Assembly (NCBI RefSeq): GCF_037080055.1
Contig: NZ_JBAOJI010000004.1
Span: 1 to 64,000 of the forward strand
DNA: 64,000 bases
From: Halovenus sp037080055
GTDB taxonomy: Archaea; Halobacteriota; Halobacteria; Halobacteriales; Haloarculaceae
Reading direction: 5' to 3'
Shown here: positions 1-9,490 of the stretch, piece after piece
How the letters are laid out: each line of letters begins with the position of its first letter
Position numbering within the stretch: the first letter of the stretch is position 1
Made by a program: the position numbers and the translations under genes
The notes under the pieces: model-generated
The model's database searches: none
What the model was told of the DNA's origin: nothing
What the model saw: the letters and a program-made list of their open reading frames with translations, nothing else

Positions 1-935
1 GGTCATGCTTCGACATGTTTCGGTCGGAACCAGCTGTTGCCGGACTCGATGGGCCTTTCACCCCTATACGTAGATTATGGGAGGGTATTGTAGGACACCA
101 ACCCTTCGGGCCTCCACATGACTTTCGCCATGCTTCACCCTATCCACGCATAGATCGTCCGGATTCGGGTCGTGCCCGTTTGACTCCCCGCGCTTGAACA
201 CGGTGGCCCTGGGGCAAAGCCCTGCGGCCATATTGGTTTCCCTGTGCCTCCCCCGATAATCGGGTTAGGCTCGCCAAACAAGCACACTCCCTGGTCCGTT
301 TTTCAAAACGTACGACAGAACATCGGCTTCCTGTGATTCCTACTGCAGCCTCGCGGCTGTGTCGTTTTTCACAGGACCTTGTATGCCCTGTCGCTCGATC
401 GCCACCTGATTTCAGGCCCTATTTCACCTCCCGTTGGAGGGTACTTTGCAGCGTTCGCTCGCGCTACTTGTTCACTATCGGTCTCGGAGAGTGTTTAGCT
501 TTAGCAGTCGATGCCTGCCATATTCACATGGGATTTCCAACCCATGCTACTCCGGAACTAACTCACACTGTACTTACCCTCAGTACGGGGCTTTCACCCT
601 GTTTCGCGCCCCGTTCCAGGGGACTTCGTGACGGTGTTCGAGTGATGATCGTCAGCCCATACACCACATTGGTCGTGAAACCTTCAGTTTGAGCTGTATC
701 GCGTTCACCCGCAGTTACTAACGACATTACATTGCGTTTTCTCTTCCTGCCGGTACTGAGATGTTTCAGTTCCCGGCGTTCCCCATTGCGCGAAGCAATT
801 GCGGTGGGGATTCCCATTCGGAAATCCTGAGTTCTTAGCCTCCGTGCGGCTCCCTCAGGCTTTTCGCAGCTTGGCACGTCCTTCGTCGGCTTCCGAGCCG
901 AGCCATTCACCAGGCGGCATAGCAGCCACTGTAGT
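1..935 (-). rRNA. 23S ribosomal RNA, 5' part (gene runs off the window)
   Basis: The reverse strand carries the 5' portion of archaeal 23S rRNA. Conserved domain I sequence is readable, including the stretch around 780-911 that corresponds to GGTGAATGGCTCGG and AGGACGTGCCAAGC, and the remainder runs off the left edge of the window. The 5' end is placed near 935 by analogy with the bacterial 23S start about 22 nt before the GGTG(G/A)ATG block, so it is uncertain by about 15 nt. The gene is last in the visible order 16S - tRNA-Ala - 23S. All open reading frames over this stretch are shadows of the rRNA. Confidence 0.96.
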
Positions 936-1090
936 GACTCGATGAACGAGTCCAGTGGACGCCTGGATCGCACGTACACACGGTGTCATATACATGCCCC
1001 TGTGCGGGGGGCGTGCATCGACCCTTCCCATCCGCGGTTGCCCGGGATGGTGCATCGGTTTTCCGTACCCGGATTGACTGCCTTGCCCCA

Positions 1091-1105
1091 CTTAAGGGAC
1101 ACGAC
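1091..1105 (-). promoter_or_regulatory. Internal spacer promoter between tRNA-Ala and 23S
   Basis: On the reverse strand this reads GTCGTGTCCCTTAAG followed by TGGGG. It carries the same CCCTTAAGT core as the four promoters upstream of 16S. Haloarchaeal 16S-23S spacers are known to contain an internal promoter of this kind that gives extra 23S transcripts. The TTCGA block seen in the upstream copies is replaced here, so this copy may be weaker. Confidence 0.6.
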
Positions 1106-1124
1106 TTCAGTCGGGTACGGGACA

Positions 1125-1196
1125 TGGACCCACTGGGATTTGAACCCAGGGCCTCCGCCTTGCAAAGGCGGCGCTCTGCCGCTGAGCTATGGGCCC
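1125..1196 (-). tRNA. tRNA-Ala (anticodon UGC) in the rRNA spacer
   Basis: The 72-nt gene folds as a full cloverleaf on the reverse strand. Acceptor strand GGGCCCA pairs with TGGGTCC, the D stem is GCTC/GAGC, the anticodon arm is CCGCC-TTTGCAA-AGCGG-like with anticodon TGC, and the T arm is CTGGG-TTCAAAT-CCCAG. U8 and A14 are present. A tRNA-Ala between 16S and 23S is the usual arrangement in Euryarchaeota. No CCA is encoded. Confidence 0.97.
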
Positions 1197-1206
1197 GTCC
1201 GCATTC

Positions 1207-1243
1207 GTTAGCCCTGGTAGTTCTTCGGTGCCCGATCGATCGG
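1207..1243. repeat. 3' strand of the pre-16S processing stem
   Basis: This segment is the near-perfect inverted partner of 2862-2896 on the other side of 16S. The shared core is GTTAGCCCTGGTAGTT, and both arms contain CGATCGATCGG. One arm has two extra bases (TT in GTTCTTCGGT), which gives the offset bulges of an archaeal bulge-helix-bulge site cut by the splicing endonuclease during 16S maturation. Confidence 0.8.
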
Positions 1244-1306
1244 GTGAGTGTGCCAACTGCCTCCAAAACGCAAGTGGGCTGGGCGCGACGGCCCAGTCCC
1301 GGTCTG

Positions 1307-2778
<1,472 letters not shown>

Positions 2779-2861
2779 GTGCCTCCCAAAGGGAGGCGGG
2801 AAGGCGGGAAACACACAATGAAGTGTGTTGCTATCGAATAAAGCTCGGCACACCCATATCC

Positions 2862-2896
2862 TATCGATCGGGTGTCACCGAACTACCAGGGCTAAC
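2862..2896. repeat. 5' strand of the pre-16S processing stem
   Basis: This is the inverted partner of 1207-1243. It reads CTATCGATCGGG, then TGTCACCG, then AACTACCAGGGCTAAC on the + strand. Pairing of the two arms would enclose the whole 16S gene, as in other archaeal rRNA operons. The remaining leader (2779-3074) has no gene. Confidence 0.8.
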
Positions 2897-3074
2897 ATCA
2901 GATCCCATCTTCACGGCGGACCGCAGGGGTGGAATCCTCATTTCCTTCGGACCAGAACGTAGACCATACAGGGTCATAAACCCTTCGAGTTGGCCTCGAT
3001 TTCCGGTCCGGTGCGGTCGGGAACTCGACCCCCGACCGAACCGCGCTTGCATACCATCCGAGCGCCCGTTTGTA

Positions 3075-3094
3075 CTTAAGGGCATCGGATCGAA
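3075..3094 (-). promoter_or_regulatory. rRNA operon promoter, copy nearest 16S
   Basis: The reverse strand reads TTCGATCCGATGCCCTTAAG. The CTTAAG(T) core acts as the TATA element and the TTCGA...GCC block precedes it. This matches the CGA-GCCCTTAAGT promoters that drive haloarchaeal rRNA. It is the copy closest to the 16S gene. Confidence 0.8.
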
Positions 3095-3133
3095 TCGTCG
3101 TCGATTCGATCGATTTCGGGTGGATTTGCAACC

Positions 3134-3162
3134 CACATTTCGATGGAGTACATCGAAATGTG
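3134..3162. repeat. Perfect 12-bp inverted repeat in the rRNA leader
   Basis: CACATTTCGATG (3134-3145) and CATCGAAATGTG (3151-3162) are perfect inverted copies around the 5-bp loop GAGTA. A second hairpin follows at 3165-3195 (CGCGGT/ACCGCG outside CGGG/CCCG). Both lie between promoters and would be in the leader RNA of the two distal promoters. A diverged equivalent lies about 230 bp further upstream, around 3366-3425. Confidence 0.75.
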
Positions 3163-3224
3163 TCCGCGGTTCGACGGGAGCGATCCCGCACCGCGTGTGT
3201 ATTCCAACCGAGTGCCCGTTTCCA

Positions 3225-3244
3225 CTTAAGGGCATCGGATCGAA
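3225..3244 (-). promoter_or_regulatory. rRNA operon promoter, second copy
   Basis: The 20-bp sequence is identical to the copy at 3075-3094 (TTCGATCCGATGCCCTTAAG on the reverse strand). The base after the core differs. It lies 150 bp upstream of the first copy. Confidence 0.8.
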
Positions 3245-3309
3245 CCTACGTTGGTTCGGTCCACGTCGGGTGGTTTTGCGTTTGCATTCCATCCGAGTGC
3301 CCATATATA

Positions 3310-3324
3310 CTTAAGGGCATCGAA
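3310..3324 (-). promoter_or_regulatory. rRNA operon promoter, third copy
   Basis: The reverse strand reads TTCGATGCCCTTAAG followed by TATATATGGG. This copy lacks the CCGA insertion of the two proximal copies and is followed by an A/T-rich run. It is probably the one with the strongest TATA character. Confidence 0.8.
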
Positions 3325-3454
3325 CCGGCGTGATACAGCCGGACTCAGAGTGGTATTTGCTCGCGACACACAGGTGGAGTACACCGAGTGCCGTCGCGGT
3401 TCGGCGGGCGTCGTCCCGCGCCGCGAGTGCATTCAATTCGATGGGTAGGGATAA

Positions 3455-3469
3455 CTTAAGGGCGTCGAA
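3455..3469 (-). promoter_or_regulatory. rRNA operon promoter, most distal copy
   Basis: The reverse strand reads TTCGACGCCCTTAAG, followed by TTATCC. It is the fourth member of the tandem set and lies about 680 bp upstream of mature 16S. Beyond it, 3470-3764 holds no gene or structure that I can support. Confidence 0.78.
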
Positions 3470-3764
3470 CAAACCGCTCATCGGCAGGCGATCTCACGGG
3501 AACTGCTCACGCCCGAGTGGCGGTCACAAACCTCGACCCGAAACAGAGGTTGTGGCGCGGCTATGAGTCGGAACAGCGCGGAAAACTGTCGCGCGGCAGG
3601 AGACCAGCCCGTCATCCTGCGCACATGCGCTCAGTCGAGGTGGATGAGAGCCGCGCATCTCTCTGCTTGGGACCGAGCTATTTGTGTCCGACGTTTGCGC
3701 GCGTTGCCCCGCGCTCGCGCGTGTCCGTCGGTGCGAAGAGGGCCGCAAGAAGGATGACGTCCGA

Positions 3765-4076
3765 TCAGATCTCGTCGAGATGCTCGACGCCCTGCTTCTC
3801 GACGTTACCTTTCGTGATTTCGCCGGGCATCCAATCCGGCTTGTCGTCCGGAGCTTCTTCTTCCCACGCCCATCCTTCGTAGATGTGTACCTTGTGGGTG
3901 CCTTTCTCTCGGAGCCGAAGCTCTTCCGTGTCGGCATCACTTTCGGATGAAGCCGGGTCCAGCCGCCGGGCAGCTTTCAGGGCTGCCTGTCTCGGTGTCC
4001 CCCCCGAAAAGACGCTACTTTCGTCACCATTCGCCTCTCTGAGCGCGAAGTTGCGCTTGTCATTGTCGCGTGCCAT
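3765..4076 (-). CDS. MC1-family non-histone chromosomal protein
   Basis: The 103-residue protein matches the archaeal MC1 family, small monomeric proteins that bend and compact DNA in Methanosarcina and many haloarchaea. Diagnostic pieces are RNFALREANGDE near the N terminus, PRQAALKAARRLDP (about residues 28-41), LRLREKGTHKVHIYEGW (53-69) and PDWMPGEITKGNVEKQG (79-95). It is longer and more acidic than methanogen MC1 because of a Ser/Asp/Glu insert (about 42-52) and an acidic tail. It stands alone, divergent from the next gene. An A/T-rich TATA-like stretch lies at 4113-4126 on the reverse strand. Confidence 0.9.
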   Translation of the reverse strand: MARDNDKRNFALREANGDESSVFSGGTPRQAALKAARRLDPASSESDADTEELRLREKGTHKVHIYEGWAWEEEAPDDKPDWMPGEITKGNVEKQGVEHLDEI

Positions 4077-4284
4077 GGTTTACACCGCTCCGTGTGAAGC
4101 CAGCACACGATCAATAATAAATATACCCCCTAATCAACCGCCATCGACGGATTCGTTTATAAGTGACCGTCCCGATCAGCGTGAATGAGTCGCTGTTCGG
4201 GGGTGAAAACCGACGACTTCGGGCGGAAATTCGCTCGCGCGCGGCGGATCTGTCGGGGAATCCGGCGCAGGCGCGCGCGGTAAG

Positions 4285-4292
4285 CTTAAGTA
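4285..4292 (+). promoter_or_regulatory. TATA box for the 65-aa protein - pyrD unit
   Basis: CTTAAGTA, the same core as in the rRNA promoters, lies about 37 nt before the ATG at 4326. That gives a leader of roughly ten bases. Confidence 0.5.
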
Positions 4293-4325
4293 GATGCTCC
4301 AGTGAACACGGAATAGAAAGCCGCG

Positions 4326-4523
4326 ATGGTTCGAAAGAAGAAGCTCAGCCCAAGTGGCGCGAAAGACGAGGACGGTGAGTATCACAACGTACACATCAAT
4401 CTCCACGAGGACGAACTTGCCGTGGCCGGGATGGAGATCGGGGACGAAGTGTTCGTCAGGGTGCGTGACAACAAGATTATCATCCAGAAGGCAGACCCCG
4501 AAGACGTCGAACACGAGTTTTGA
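4326..4523 (+). CDS. Small AbrB-like protein upstream of pyrD
   Basis: The 65-residue protein has a basic N terminus (RKKKLSPSG), then a segment resembling the swapped-hairpin AbrB/SpoVT fold, with GDEVFVRVRDNKIIIQKADP at about residues 38-57. Such domains bind DNA, often as antitoxins or transition-state regulators. No toxin gene is adjacent. It ends 4 bp before the pyrD ATG, so the two are almost certainly co-transcribed. Whether it regulates pyrD or pyrimidine synthesis is not shown by the sequence. Confidence 0.7.
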   Translation: MVRKKKLSPSGAKDEDGEYHNVHINLHEDELAVAGMEIGDEVFVRVRDNKIIIQKADPEDVEHEF

Positions 4524-4527
4524 CTCG

Positions 4528-5577
4528 ATGATCTACGACATCGCTAAACCGCTCTTTTTTCGGCTCCCACCGGAAACCGCCCATCGACTCGTTCATCGAG
4601 CACTCAGGATGTACCAGCGAACCCCGTTACGGTCGCTGGGGACCAGACAGTACACCGTGAGTGATCCCCGACTAAAGACAGAAGCCTTCGGCCAGCAGTT
4701 TCCCAACCCGGTCGGTGTCGCGGCCGGATTCGACAAAAACGCCGAGATCACACCAGCGCTCGGCTCGCTGGGCTTTGGCTTCGTCGAAGTTGGCGGCGTC
4801 ACTGCCGATCCACAGGGCGGCAATCCCCGGCCACGGATGTTCCGACTGCCCGAAGACGGTGGCCTGATCAATCGGATGGGCCTGAACAACGACGGCGCAG
4901 CGGTGATCGGTAACCGACTCGACCGGACGAACGTCGAGTTTCCGGTCGGTGTCAACATCGCCAAGACGGAAGATGTCCCTCCGGAAGACGCCCCTGCCGA
5001 TTACCGCGAGAGCTACGAGCAGGTCGCCTCTGGTGGTGACTTCTTCGTCGTCAACATCTCCTGTCCGAACTCACAGGGCTTCGCGGAACTCCAGAACCGC
5101 GATTCGATGGCCGCGATCATCGGCGAACTGCAGGACGCAGGCGCGGGCCCGCTGCTGGTGAAACTCTCGCCGGATCTGCCGGATCCGGCCGTCGACGACG
5201 CTCTTTCTATCGTCGAAGAGTTTGGTCTCGACGGCGTCGTGGCGACGAATACGACGACGGATCGACCAGCCTCGCTTCGCTCACCCAACCGCGTCGAGGG
5301 TGGTGGCCTCTCTGGGAAGCCGATCGAGGCACGGGCGACCGAGATGGTCCGGTACGTCGCCGAGCGCGTCGACGTGCCAGTCGTCGGTGTCGGTGGCGTC
5401 TCCTCGGCAGAAGACGCGTATCGGAAAATCCGGGCCGGCGCGAGTGTCGTCCAACTGTACACCGGATTCGTCTACGAGGGGCCATCGGTTGCTAGCGAGA
5501 TCAACCGCGGGCTGTTGGACTTGCTCGACCGCGACGGCTTCGAGTCAGTCGACGAGGCTGTCGGGGCAGACCTCTGA
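4528..5577 (+). CDS. pyrD: Dihydroorotate dehydrogenase (class 2 type)
   Basis: The 349-residue enzyme oxidises dihydroorotate to orotate in pyrimidine synthesis. The N-terminal helix (about residues 1-28, IYDIAKPLFFRLPPETAHR) is the quinone-binding extension of class 2 enzymes, so electrons probably go to the membrane quinone pool. FMN-site motifs include GVAAGFDKN (63-71), INRMGLNND (114-122), GLSGKPIEARATE and VVGVGGVSSAEDA. The expected base position is Cys179 in VVNISCPN, where bacterial and human class 2 enzymes have Ser. The start is at 4528 because an in-frame upstream ATG would run through the preceding gene. The 3' end overlaps the convergent gene by 33 bp. Confidence 0.93.
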   Translation: MIYDIAKPLFFRLPPETAHRLVHRALRMYQRTPLRSLGTRQYTVSDPRLKTEAFGQQFPNPVGVAAGFDKNAEITPALGSLGFGFVEVGGVTADPQGGNPRPRMFRLPEDGGLINRMGLNNDGAAVIGNRLDRTNVEFPVGVNIAKTEDVPPEDAPADYRESYEQVASGGDFFVVNISCPNSQGFAELQNRDSMAAIIGELQDAGAGPLLVKLSPDLPDPAVDDALSIVEEFGLDGVVATNTTTDRPASLRSPNRVEGGGLSGKPIEARATEMVRYVAERVDVPVVGVGGVSSAEDAYRKIRAGASVVQLYTGFVYEGPSVASEINRGLLDLLDRDGFESVDEAVGADL

Positions 5578-6885
5578 ACTGCCGGCAGCGTCGGTAATCG
5601 GGAGCTGTTCAGACAGTTCCGGGACCGGTGCGTCGGTGATCGGCGGCTGACCGTGTTCGGGCGTCTCGAACAGCCACTCCGTGCCATCGAACGAGATAAC
5701 CTTCGTCTCACCAGTTCGGACGAAGGAGAGTCGTTCGCCGAGCAAGTCGCGGTCGTACCGGACCGTTCCCGTCCGCAGCAACGCTTCGATATCGAGCATC
5801 GGCGAGTAGTACGCTCCCCGGGCGAACCGGTCACCGCGGCCGGAGGCGAGTGATTTCTCGGGGTGGCATGTGGTGTCAGTTTCGTCGAGGATCGTATGGA
5901 AGATCCGTCGGATCTCGACCTGTTCGTCGACGCGGTCGGGCCCGCCTTCGGGGAAGTTGATCGCGAGCGGGACCGATACCGCACCGTCGAAGACACTGAA
6001 CTGGTGGCCGACCAGTCCGTACTCGCCGAGTTGTTCGCCGTGGTCGGAGACGGCAATCACGAGAGAGTCCTCGAAGACACCCGATTCACGGAGGATATCG
6101 ATCAGACGGCCGAACTGTTCGTCGGTCGTCCGAACGTCGGCATCGTACAGTTGCCGAAACCGCCTGAGTGCGCGGTCGTCCATCGTGTGCGAGCCGAGCG
6201 TGTGAGTCCGCTCGTGTTCGACGATCGGTTCGTCGGTTAGGTCGGCATCGACGAACTGCTCGGCGTACTCGGGGTCAGGTGAGCGCGGGAGATGTGCGTC
6301 GAAGAGATTGACGAACAGAAAGAAGGGATCGGTGGCCGTTTCGACCCGATTTGCAGCAACGTCGAGAAGACCGCGGTCTGCGGGTGGCGGTGGATCGGTA
6401 GTTACGGTCGCCGTATCCTGAATCCGGTTAAACACGCTCTCGATGGGTCGACGTGCCCAAGCGGCATCGAGAAACCAGTTGACCGGGCGGGCGAGCAGAT
6501 CGGCGGTGACAGCCGGTTCGGAGACAGAGCCCATCTCGTAGCTGTCGAATCCGCGAGCGAATCCGGTCGCAGGTCGAACGTAGTCGTTCGGCGAGACTGC
6601 GTACGTCTCGTAGCCATCTGCGGAGAGCAGTTCCGCAAGCGTCTGCTCGCCGGTGAGAATAGGGCTTGTAATCGTCGCCCCGTGCTCTTCGGGGTACAGG
6701 CCAGTGAACAGCGAGGCGTGAGAGGGGACCGACCAGGGGGCCTGGGCGACTGCATCGGTAAACAGCGTCGTCTCCTCGGCGAAGCGATCGAAATTGGGTG
6801 TCGTCTCACGATCGTATCCGAGCGACGAAACCCGATCAGCACGAACGGTATCGAGAAGAACAAAAATGACGTTCGGACGACTCAT
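5545..6885 (-). CDS. Sulfatase-family (alkaline phosphatase superfamily) hydrolase
   Basis: The 446-residue protein has the sulfatase fold. MSRPNVIFVLLDTVRADRVS gives the first metal-binding Asp12, and AVSDHGEQLGEYG supplies the later Asp-His ligands. The catalytic loop reads WSVPSHASLFTGLYP (51-65), so the formylglycine position of C/S-x-P-S-R is Ser52 and the Arg is replaced by His56. This variant is common in haloarchaeal family members and does not by itself prove sulfatase activity. A phosphoryl- or glycan-transfer role is also possible. No signal peptide is visible. It converges on pyrD with a 33-bp overlap. Confidence 0.82.
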   Translation of the reverse strand: MSRPNVIFVLLDTVRADRVSSLGYDRETTPNFDRFAEETTLFTDAVAQAPWSVPSHASLFTGLYPEEHGATITSPILTGEQTLAELLSADGYETYAVSPNDYVRPATGFARGFDSYEMGSVSEPAVTADLLARPVNWFLDAAWARRPIESVFNRIQDTATVTTDPPPPADRGLLDVAANRVETATDPFFLFVNLFDAHLPRSPDPEYAEQFVDADLTDEPIVEHERTHTLGSHTMDDRALRRFRQLYDADVRTTDEQFGRLIDILRESGVFEDSLVIAVSDHGEQLGEYGLVGHQFSVFDGAVSVPLAINFPEGGPDRVDEQVEIRRIFHTILDETDTTCHPEKSLASGRGDRFARGAYYSPMLDIEALLRTGTVRYDRDLLGERLSFVRTGETKVISFDGTEWLFETPEHGQPPITDAPVPELSEQLPITDAAGSSEVCPDSLVD

Positions 6886-6956
6886 CAGTGGCTACTGCAC
6901 GGACGAGAGATAAAAACCCACTGGCTGGGTCCGAAGAAGACGGGGCTGTCCGGTGG

Positions 6957-7187
6957 TTACTGTCCTTCGGTGAGCGTGAGTCCGGAGCCACCGGCCGCGA
7001 TCGCTGCGCCGGCGATGATTGCCGCTCCGAGGACGACGAAGCCGTCGTCCGGACTCAAGCCAGCGATGTTCGCGGCCGCATCGACGATAAACACCGTGAC
7101 GAACAGGCTCAGGATGGCGAAGACGAGGAAGATGATTGCCGCGATGATGCTTGCTGCGAGTGCGCCGACTGAGTCGACTAGTCCCAT
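6957..7187 (-). CDS. Small two-helix membrane protein
   Basis: The 76-residue protein has two strongly hydrophobic segments (about residues 9-33 and 48-67) joined by a short loop with AGLSPDDGF. The family is not recognised. It is in the same orientation as the sulfatase-fold gene but separated by about 70 bp, and it is divergent from elp3. The function is unknown. Confidence 0.65.
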   Translation of the reverse strand: MGLVDSVGALAASIIAAIIFLVFAILSLFVTVFIVDAAANIAGLSPDDGFVVLGAAIIAGAAIAAGGSGLTLTEGQ

Positions 7188-7300
7188 GCCAGCAGTATTA
7201 CAGAAGCCTGTTTATAAAGTGTACTGGTCAGGTCATAAGTCGACGCCGAGGGGTACGCCAAGCGATACGCTTATTCGCGCGTATCGGCCATTATTATCCG

Positions 7301-8968
7301 ATGAGTACGGACACCGCCGAGGACGCCGACGCGTTCGAGCAGGTCTGCGCGGAGCTGGTCGACCGGATCCTCGCGGGTGAACTCCAGCGAGACGACCTCG
7401 AATCAGCTAAGAAGGAGGTCTGTGGCAAGTATTCGTCGCCGAAGGTGCCGCGCCACTCCGATCTCCTCGATTTCGCGCCCGAAGAGAAACGCGACGAACT
7501 CGAAGCCGTTCTCCAGCGCAAACCCGTGCGGACGGCCTCGGGCGTCTCGCCGGTCGCGATCATGACCTCGCCCGAGCGGTGTCCACACGGGAAGTGTCTC
7601 TACTGTCCGGGCGGGCCGGATTCGGAGTTTTCCAGCGCCCAGAGTTACACGGGTCACGAACCCGCGGCCGCGCGCGGGGAACAAAACGACTACGACCCTT
7701 ACGGACAGGTTCGCCTGCGCCTCAACCAACTCCGCGAGATCGGTCACCCAATCGACAAAGTCGAACTGATCCTGATGGGAGGGACGATGACCGCTCGGAG
7801 TCACGACTACCAGGAGTGGTTCGTCAAACGCGCCCTGGAGGCGATGAACGACTTCGATCCCAACCAGGAGCCGAACCCGTCGCAGACGGAGAGTTTCGCG
7901 CAGGATCCCGACGAGTACGAATTCGAGTATCTGGAGGACGTAATCGCCGAAAACGAGACCGGCGAGATCCGCAACATCGCGACAACCTTCGAGACAAAGC
8001 CGGACTGGTGCGATCCCGAGCAGATCGACCGGATGCTCGACCTCGGCGGGACGAAAGTCGAGGTGGGCGTCCAGACGACCTACGAGCGGATCAACCGAGA
8101 GATGCACCGCGGTCACGGCATGCAGGACTCCATCGACGCGAACCGTCGGCTGCGAGATTCCGGCTTCAAGGTCGGCTTCCACATGATGCCCGGCCAGCCC
8201 GGCATGTCCAAAGAGATGTGTCTGGAGGACTTCCGCCGTATCTTCGAGCGCCCGGAGTACAAGCCGGATTTCCTGAAGATCTATCCGACGCTGGTCGTCG
8301 AAGGCACCGCCGTCTACGACTGGTGGCACAACGACGACTTCGAGCCACTCTCGAACGACGAAGCCGCCGAACTCGTCGCGGAGGTCATGGACAATATCCC
8401 GCGCTACACGCGACTGCAGCGCGTCCAGCGTGATATTCCGGCCGACTTCATCGAGGGTGGCGTCTGGAAGTCCAATCTCCGCCAGTTGGCTTGGGAGCGT
8501 ATGGAGGAACACGGCTGGGAGTGCGAGTGCATCCGCTGTCGCGAGGTCGGTCACAACGACGAACAGCCGGAGAACATCGAACTCGACGTGATGGAGTACG
8601 AGTCCAGCGGCGGGACGGAGTATTTCATCAGCTTCGAGGATTTCGAGAAGGACCTGCTCGTGGGCTTCTGTCGACTCCGGTTCCCGAACGATCCGGTCCG
8701 GAAGGAGCTCGAAGACGCCGCAGTCGTTCGGGAACTGCACGTCTACGGCAGTCAGGTCGGCGTCGGCGAGATCGCTGGCGACGATGGGCTGGTCGAGGAA
8801 CACCAGCATCAAGGCTACGGCAAGCGCTTGCTCCAGAAGGCCGAGGATCTCGCCGTCGACGGCGGCTACGACAAACTCGCGGTACTCAGCGGGATCGGTG
8901 TCCGAGAGTACTACCGCGAGAAACTCGACTACAAGCAGGACGGTCCCTACGTCAGCAAACGGCTGTGA
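7301..8968 (+). CDS. elp3: Elp3-type tRNA U34 modification enzyme (radical SAM + GNAT)
   Basis: The 555-residue protein is a stand-alone archaeal Elp3, which makes the carboxymethyl-type modification on wobble uridine 34 of tRNA. After an N-terminal helical domain, the radical SAM cluster ligands are Cys94, Cys99 and Cys102 (RCPHGKCLYCPGG), the short spacing typical of archaea. ELILMGGTMTARSHDYQEWFV and GTKVEVGVQTTYERINREMHRGH follow. The C-terminal acetyltransferase domain has ELHVYGSQVGVGE and HQGYGKRLLQKAEDLA. The start at 7301 is preferred because the upstream in-frame extension reads through non-conserved sequence. It is a single gene here, as archaea lack the other Elongator subunits. 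Confidence 0.96.
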   Translation: MSTDTAEDADAFEQVCAELVDRILAGELQRDDLESAKKEVCGKYSSPKVPRHSDLLDFAPEEKRDELEAVLQRKPVRTASGVSPVAIMTSPERCPHGKCLYCPGGPDSEFSSAQSYTGHEPAAARGEQNDYDPYGQVRLRLNQLREIGHPIDKVELILMGGTMTARSHDYQEWFVKRALEAMNDFDPNQEPNPSQTESFAQDPDEYEFEYLEDVIAENETGEIRNIATTFETKPDWCDPEQIDRMLDLGGTKVEVGVQTTYERINREMHRGHGMQDSIDANRRLRDSGFKVGFHMMPGQPGMSKEMCLEDFRRIFERPEYKPDFLKIYPTLVVEGTAVYDWWHNDDFEPLSNDEAAELVAEVMDNIPRYTRLQRVQRDIPADFIEGGVWKSNLRQLAWERMEEHGWECECIRCREVGHNDEQPENIELDVMEYESSGGTEYFISFEDFEKDLLVGFCRLRFPNDPVRKELEDAAVVRELHVYGSQVGVGEIAGDDGLVEEHQHQGYGKRLLQKAEDLAVDGGYDKLAVLSGIGVREYYREKLDYKQDGPYVSKRL

Positions 8969-9034
8969 GCAGAACCGGGATGCTGCGTATTGAGTGACAA
9001 AACTTTTAGTGAAACTGGTGTGCAACCGGGAGGT

Positions 9035-9484
9035 ATGAGTGTACAGACAGTCCTCGTGGCTGTCGACGACGACGATACCGACCGACTCGATTCACTGGCT
9101 GAGGCGGCCATCGATCTGAGCAAGCCAGCGGGAGCGACCGTCGAACTGGCGCACGCCTTCTCCGATGTGGAATACGACGAGGCGAAGGCAAGGCTGGACT
9201 CTGCGGATAAGACTGTCACACCGACAACGGTCGCCCGGCAGGATGGCCTCTTGGGAGATCTCGGAGATCAACTAGAAGCGGCCGGACTCTCGTACAACAC
9301 CCACGGCTGTCTGAGCGAGGGTAACGGCGGGGGAGTGGCCGAGTTGGCCGACGAACTGGACGCAGATTTCGTCGTCGTGGGCGGCAGCAAGCGAGCACCG
9401 TCGGGAAAAGTCGTCTTCGGGTCGACTGCACAGTCGGTGATCGTCGACGTGCCGTGTCCGGTCACACTCGTCAAGGGAGAGTGA
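9035..9484 (+). CDS. Universal stress protein (UspA) family
   Basis: The 149-residue single-domain protein begins with the Usp strand VQTVLVAVDDDDT and ends with the nucleotide-binding signature VVGGSKRAPSGKVVFGSTAQ, followed by VDVPCPVTLVK. The G-x2-G-x9-G-S/T pattern suggests an ATP-binding subtype. The sequence GGGAGGT abuts the ATG with no proper spacing, so it is unlikely to work as a ribosome-binding site. Confidence 0.9.
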   Translation: MSVQTVLVAVDDDDTDRLDSLAEAAIDLSKPAGATVELAHAFSDVEYDEAKARLDSADKTVTPTTVARQDGLLGDLGDQLEAAGLSYNTHGCLSEGNGGGVAELADELDADFVVVGGSKRAPSGKVVFGSTAQSVIVDVPCPVTLVKGE

Positions 9485-9490
9485 ATCGAC

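Noticed and set aside
563..1266. Several frames of 78-138 residues
   Set aside because: They lie inside 23S rRNA and the tRNA-Ala spacer.
3470..3764. Small frames between the rRNA promoters and the MC1 gene
   Set aside because: They are Arg/Ser/Pro-rich on both strands, with no start signals and no recognisable sequence.
4354..4527. N-terminal extension of PyrD
   Set aside because: It overlaps the 65-residue gene in another frame and the family N terminus begins at 4528.
7403..9025. 540-residue reverse-strand frame over elp3
   Set aside because: It is antisense to a fully conserved radical SAM/GNAT gene and its composition is typical of high-GC shadow frames.
9025..9037. GGGAGGT before ATG as a Shine-Dalgarno site (also at 10658-10664)
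   Set aside because: It abuts the start codon, too close for 16S pairing during initiation; leaderless or short-leader initiation is more likely.
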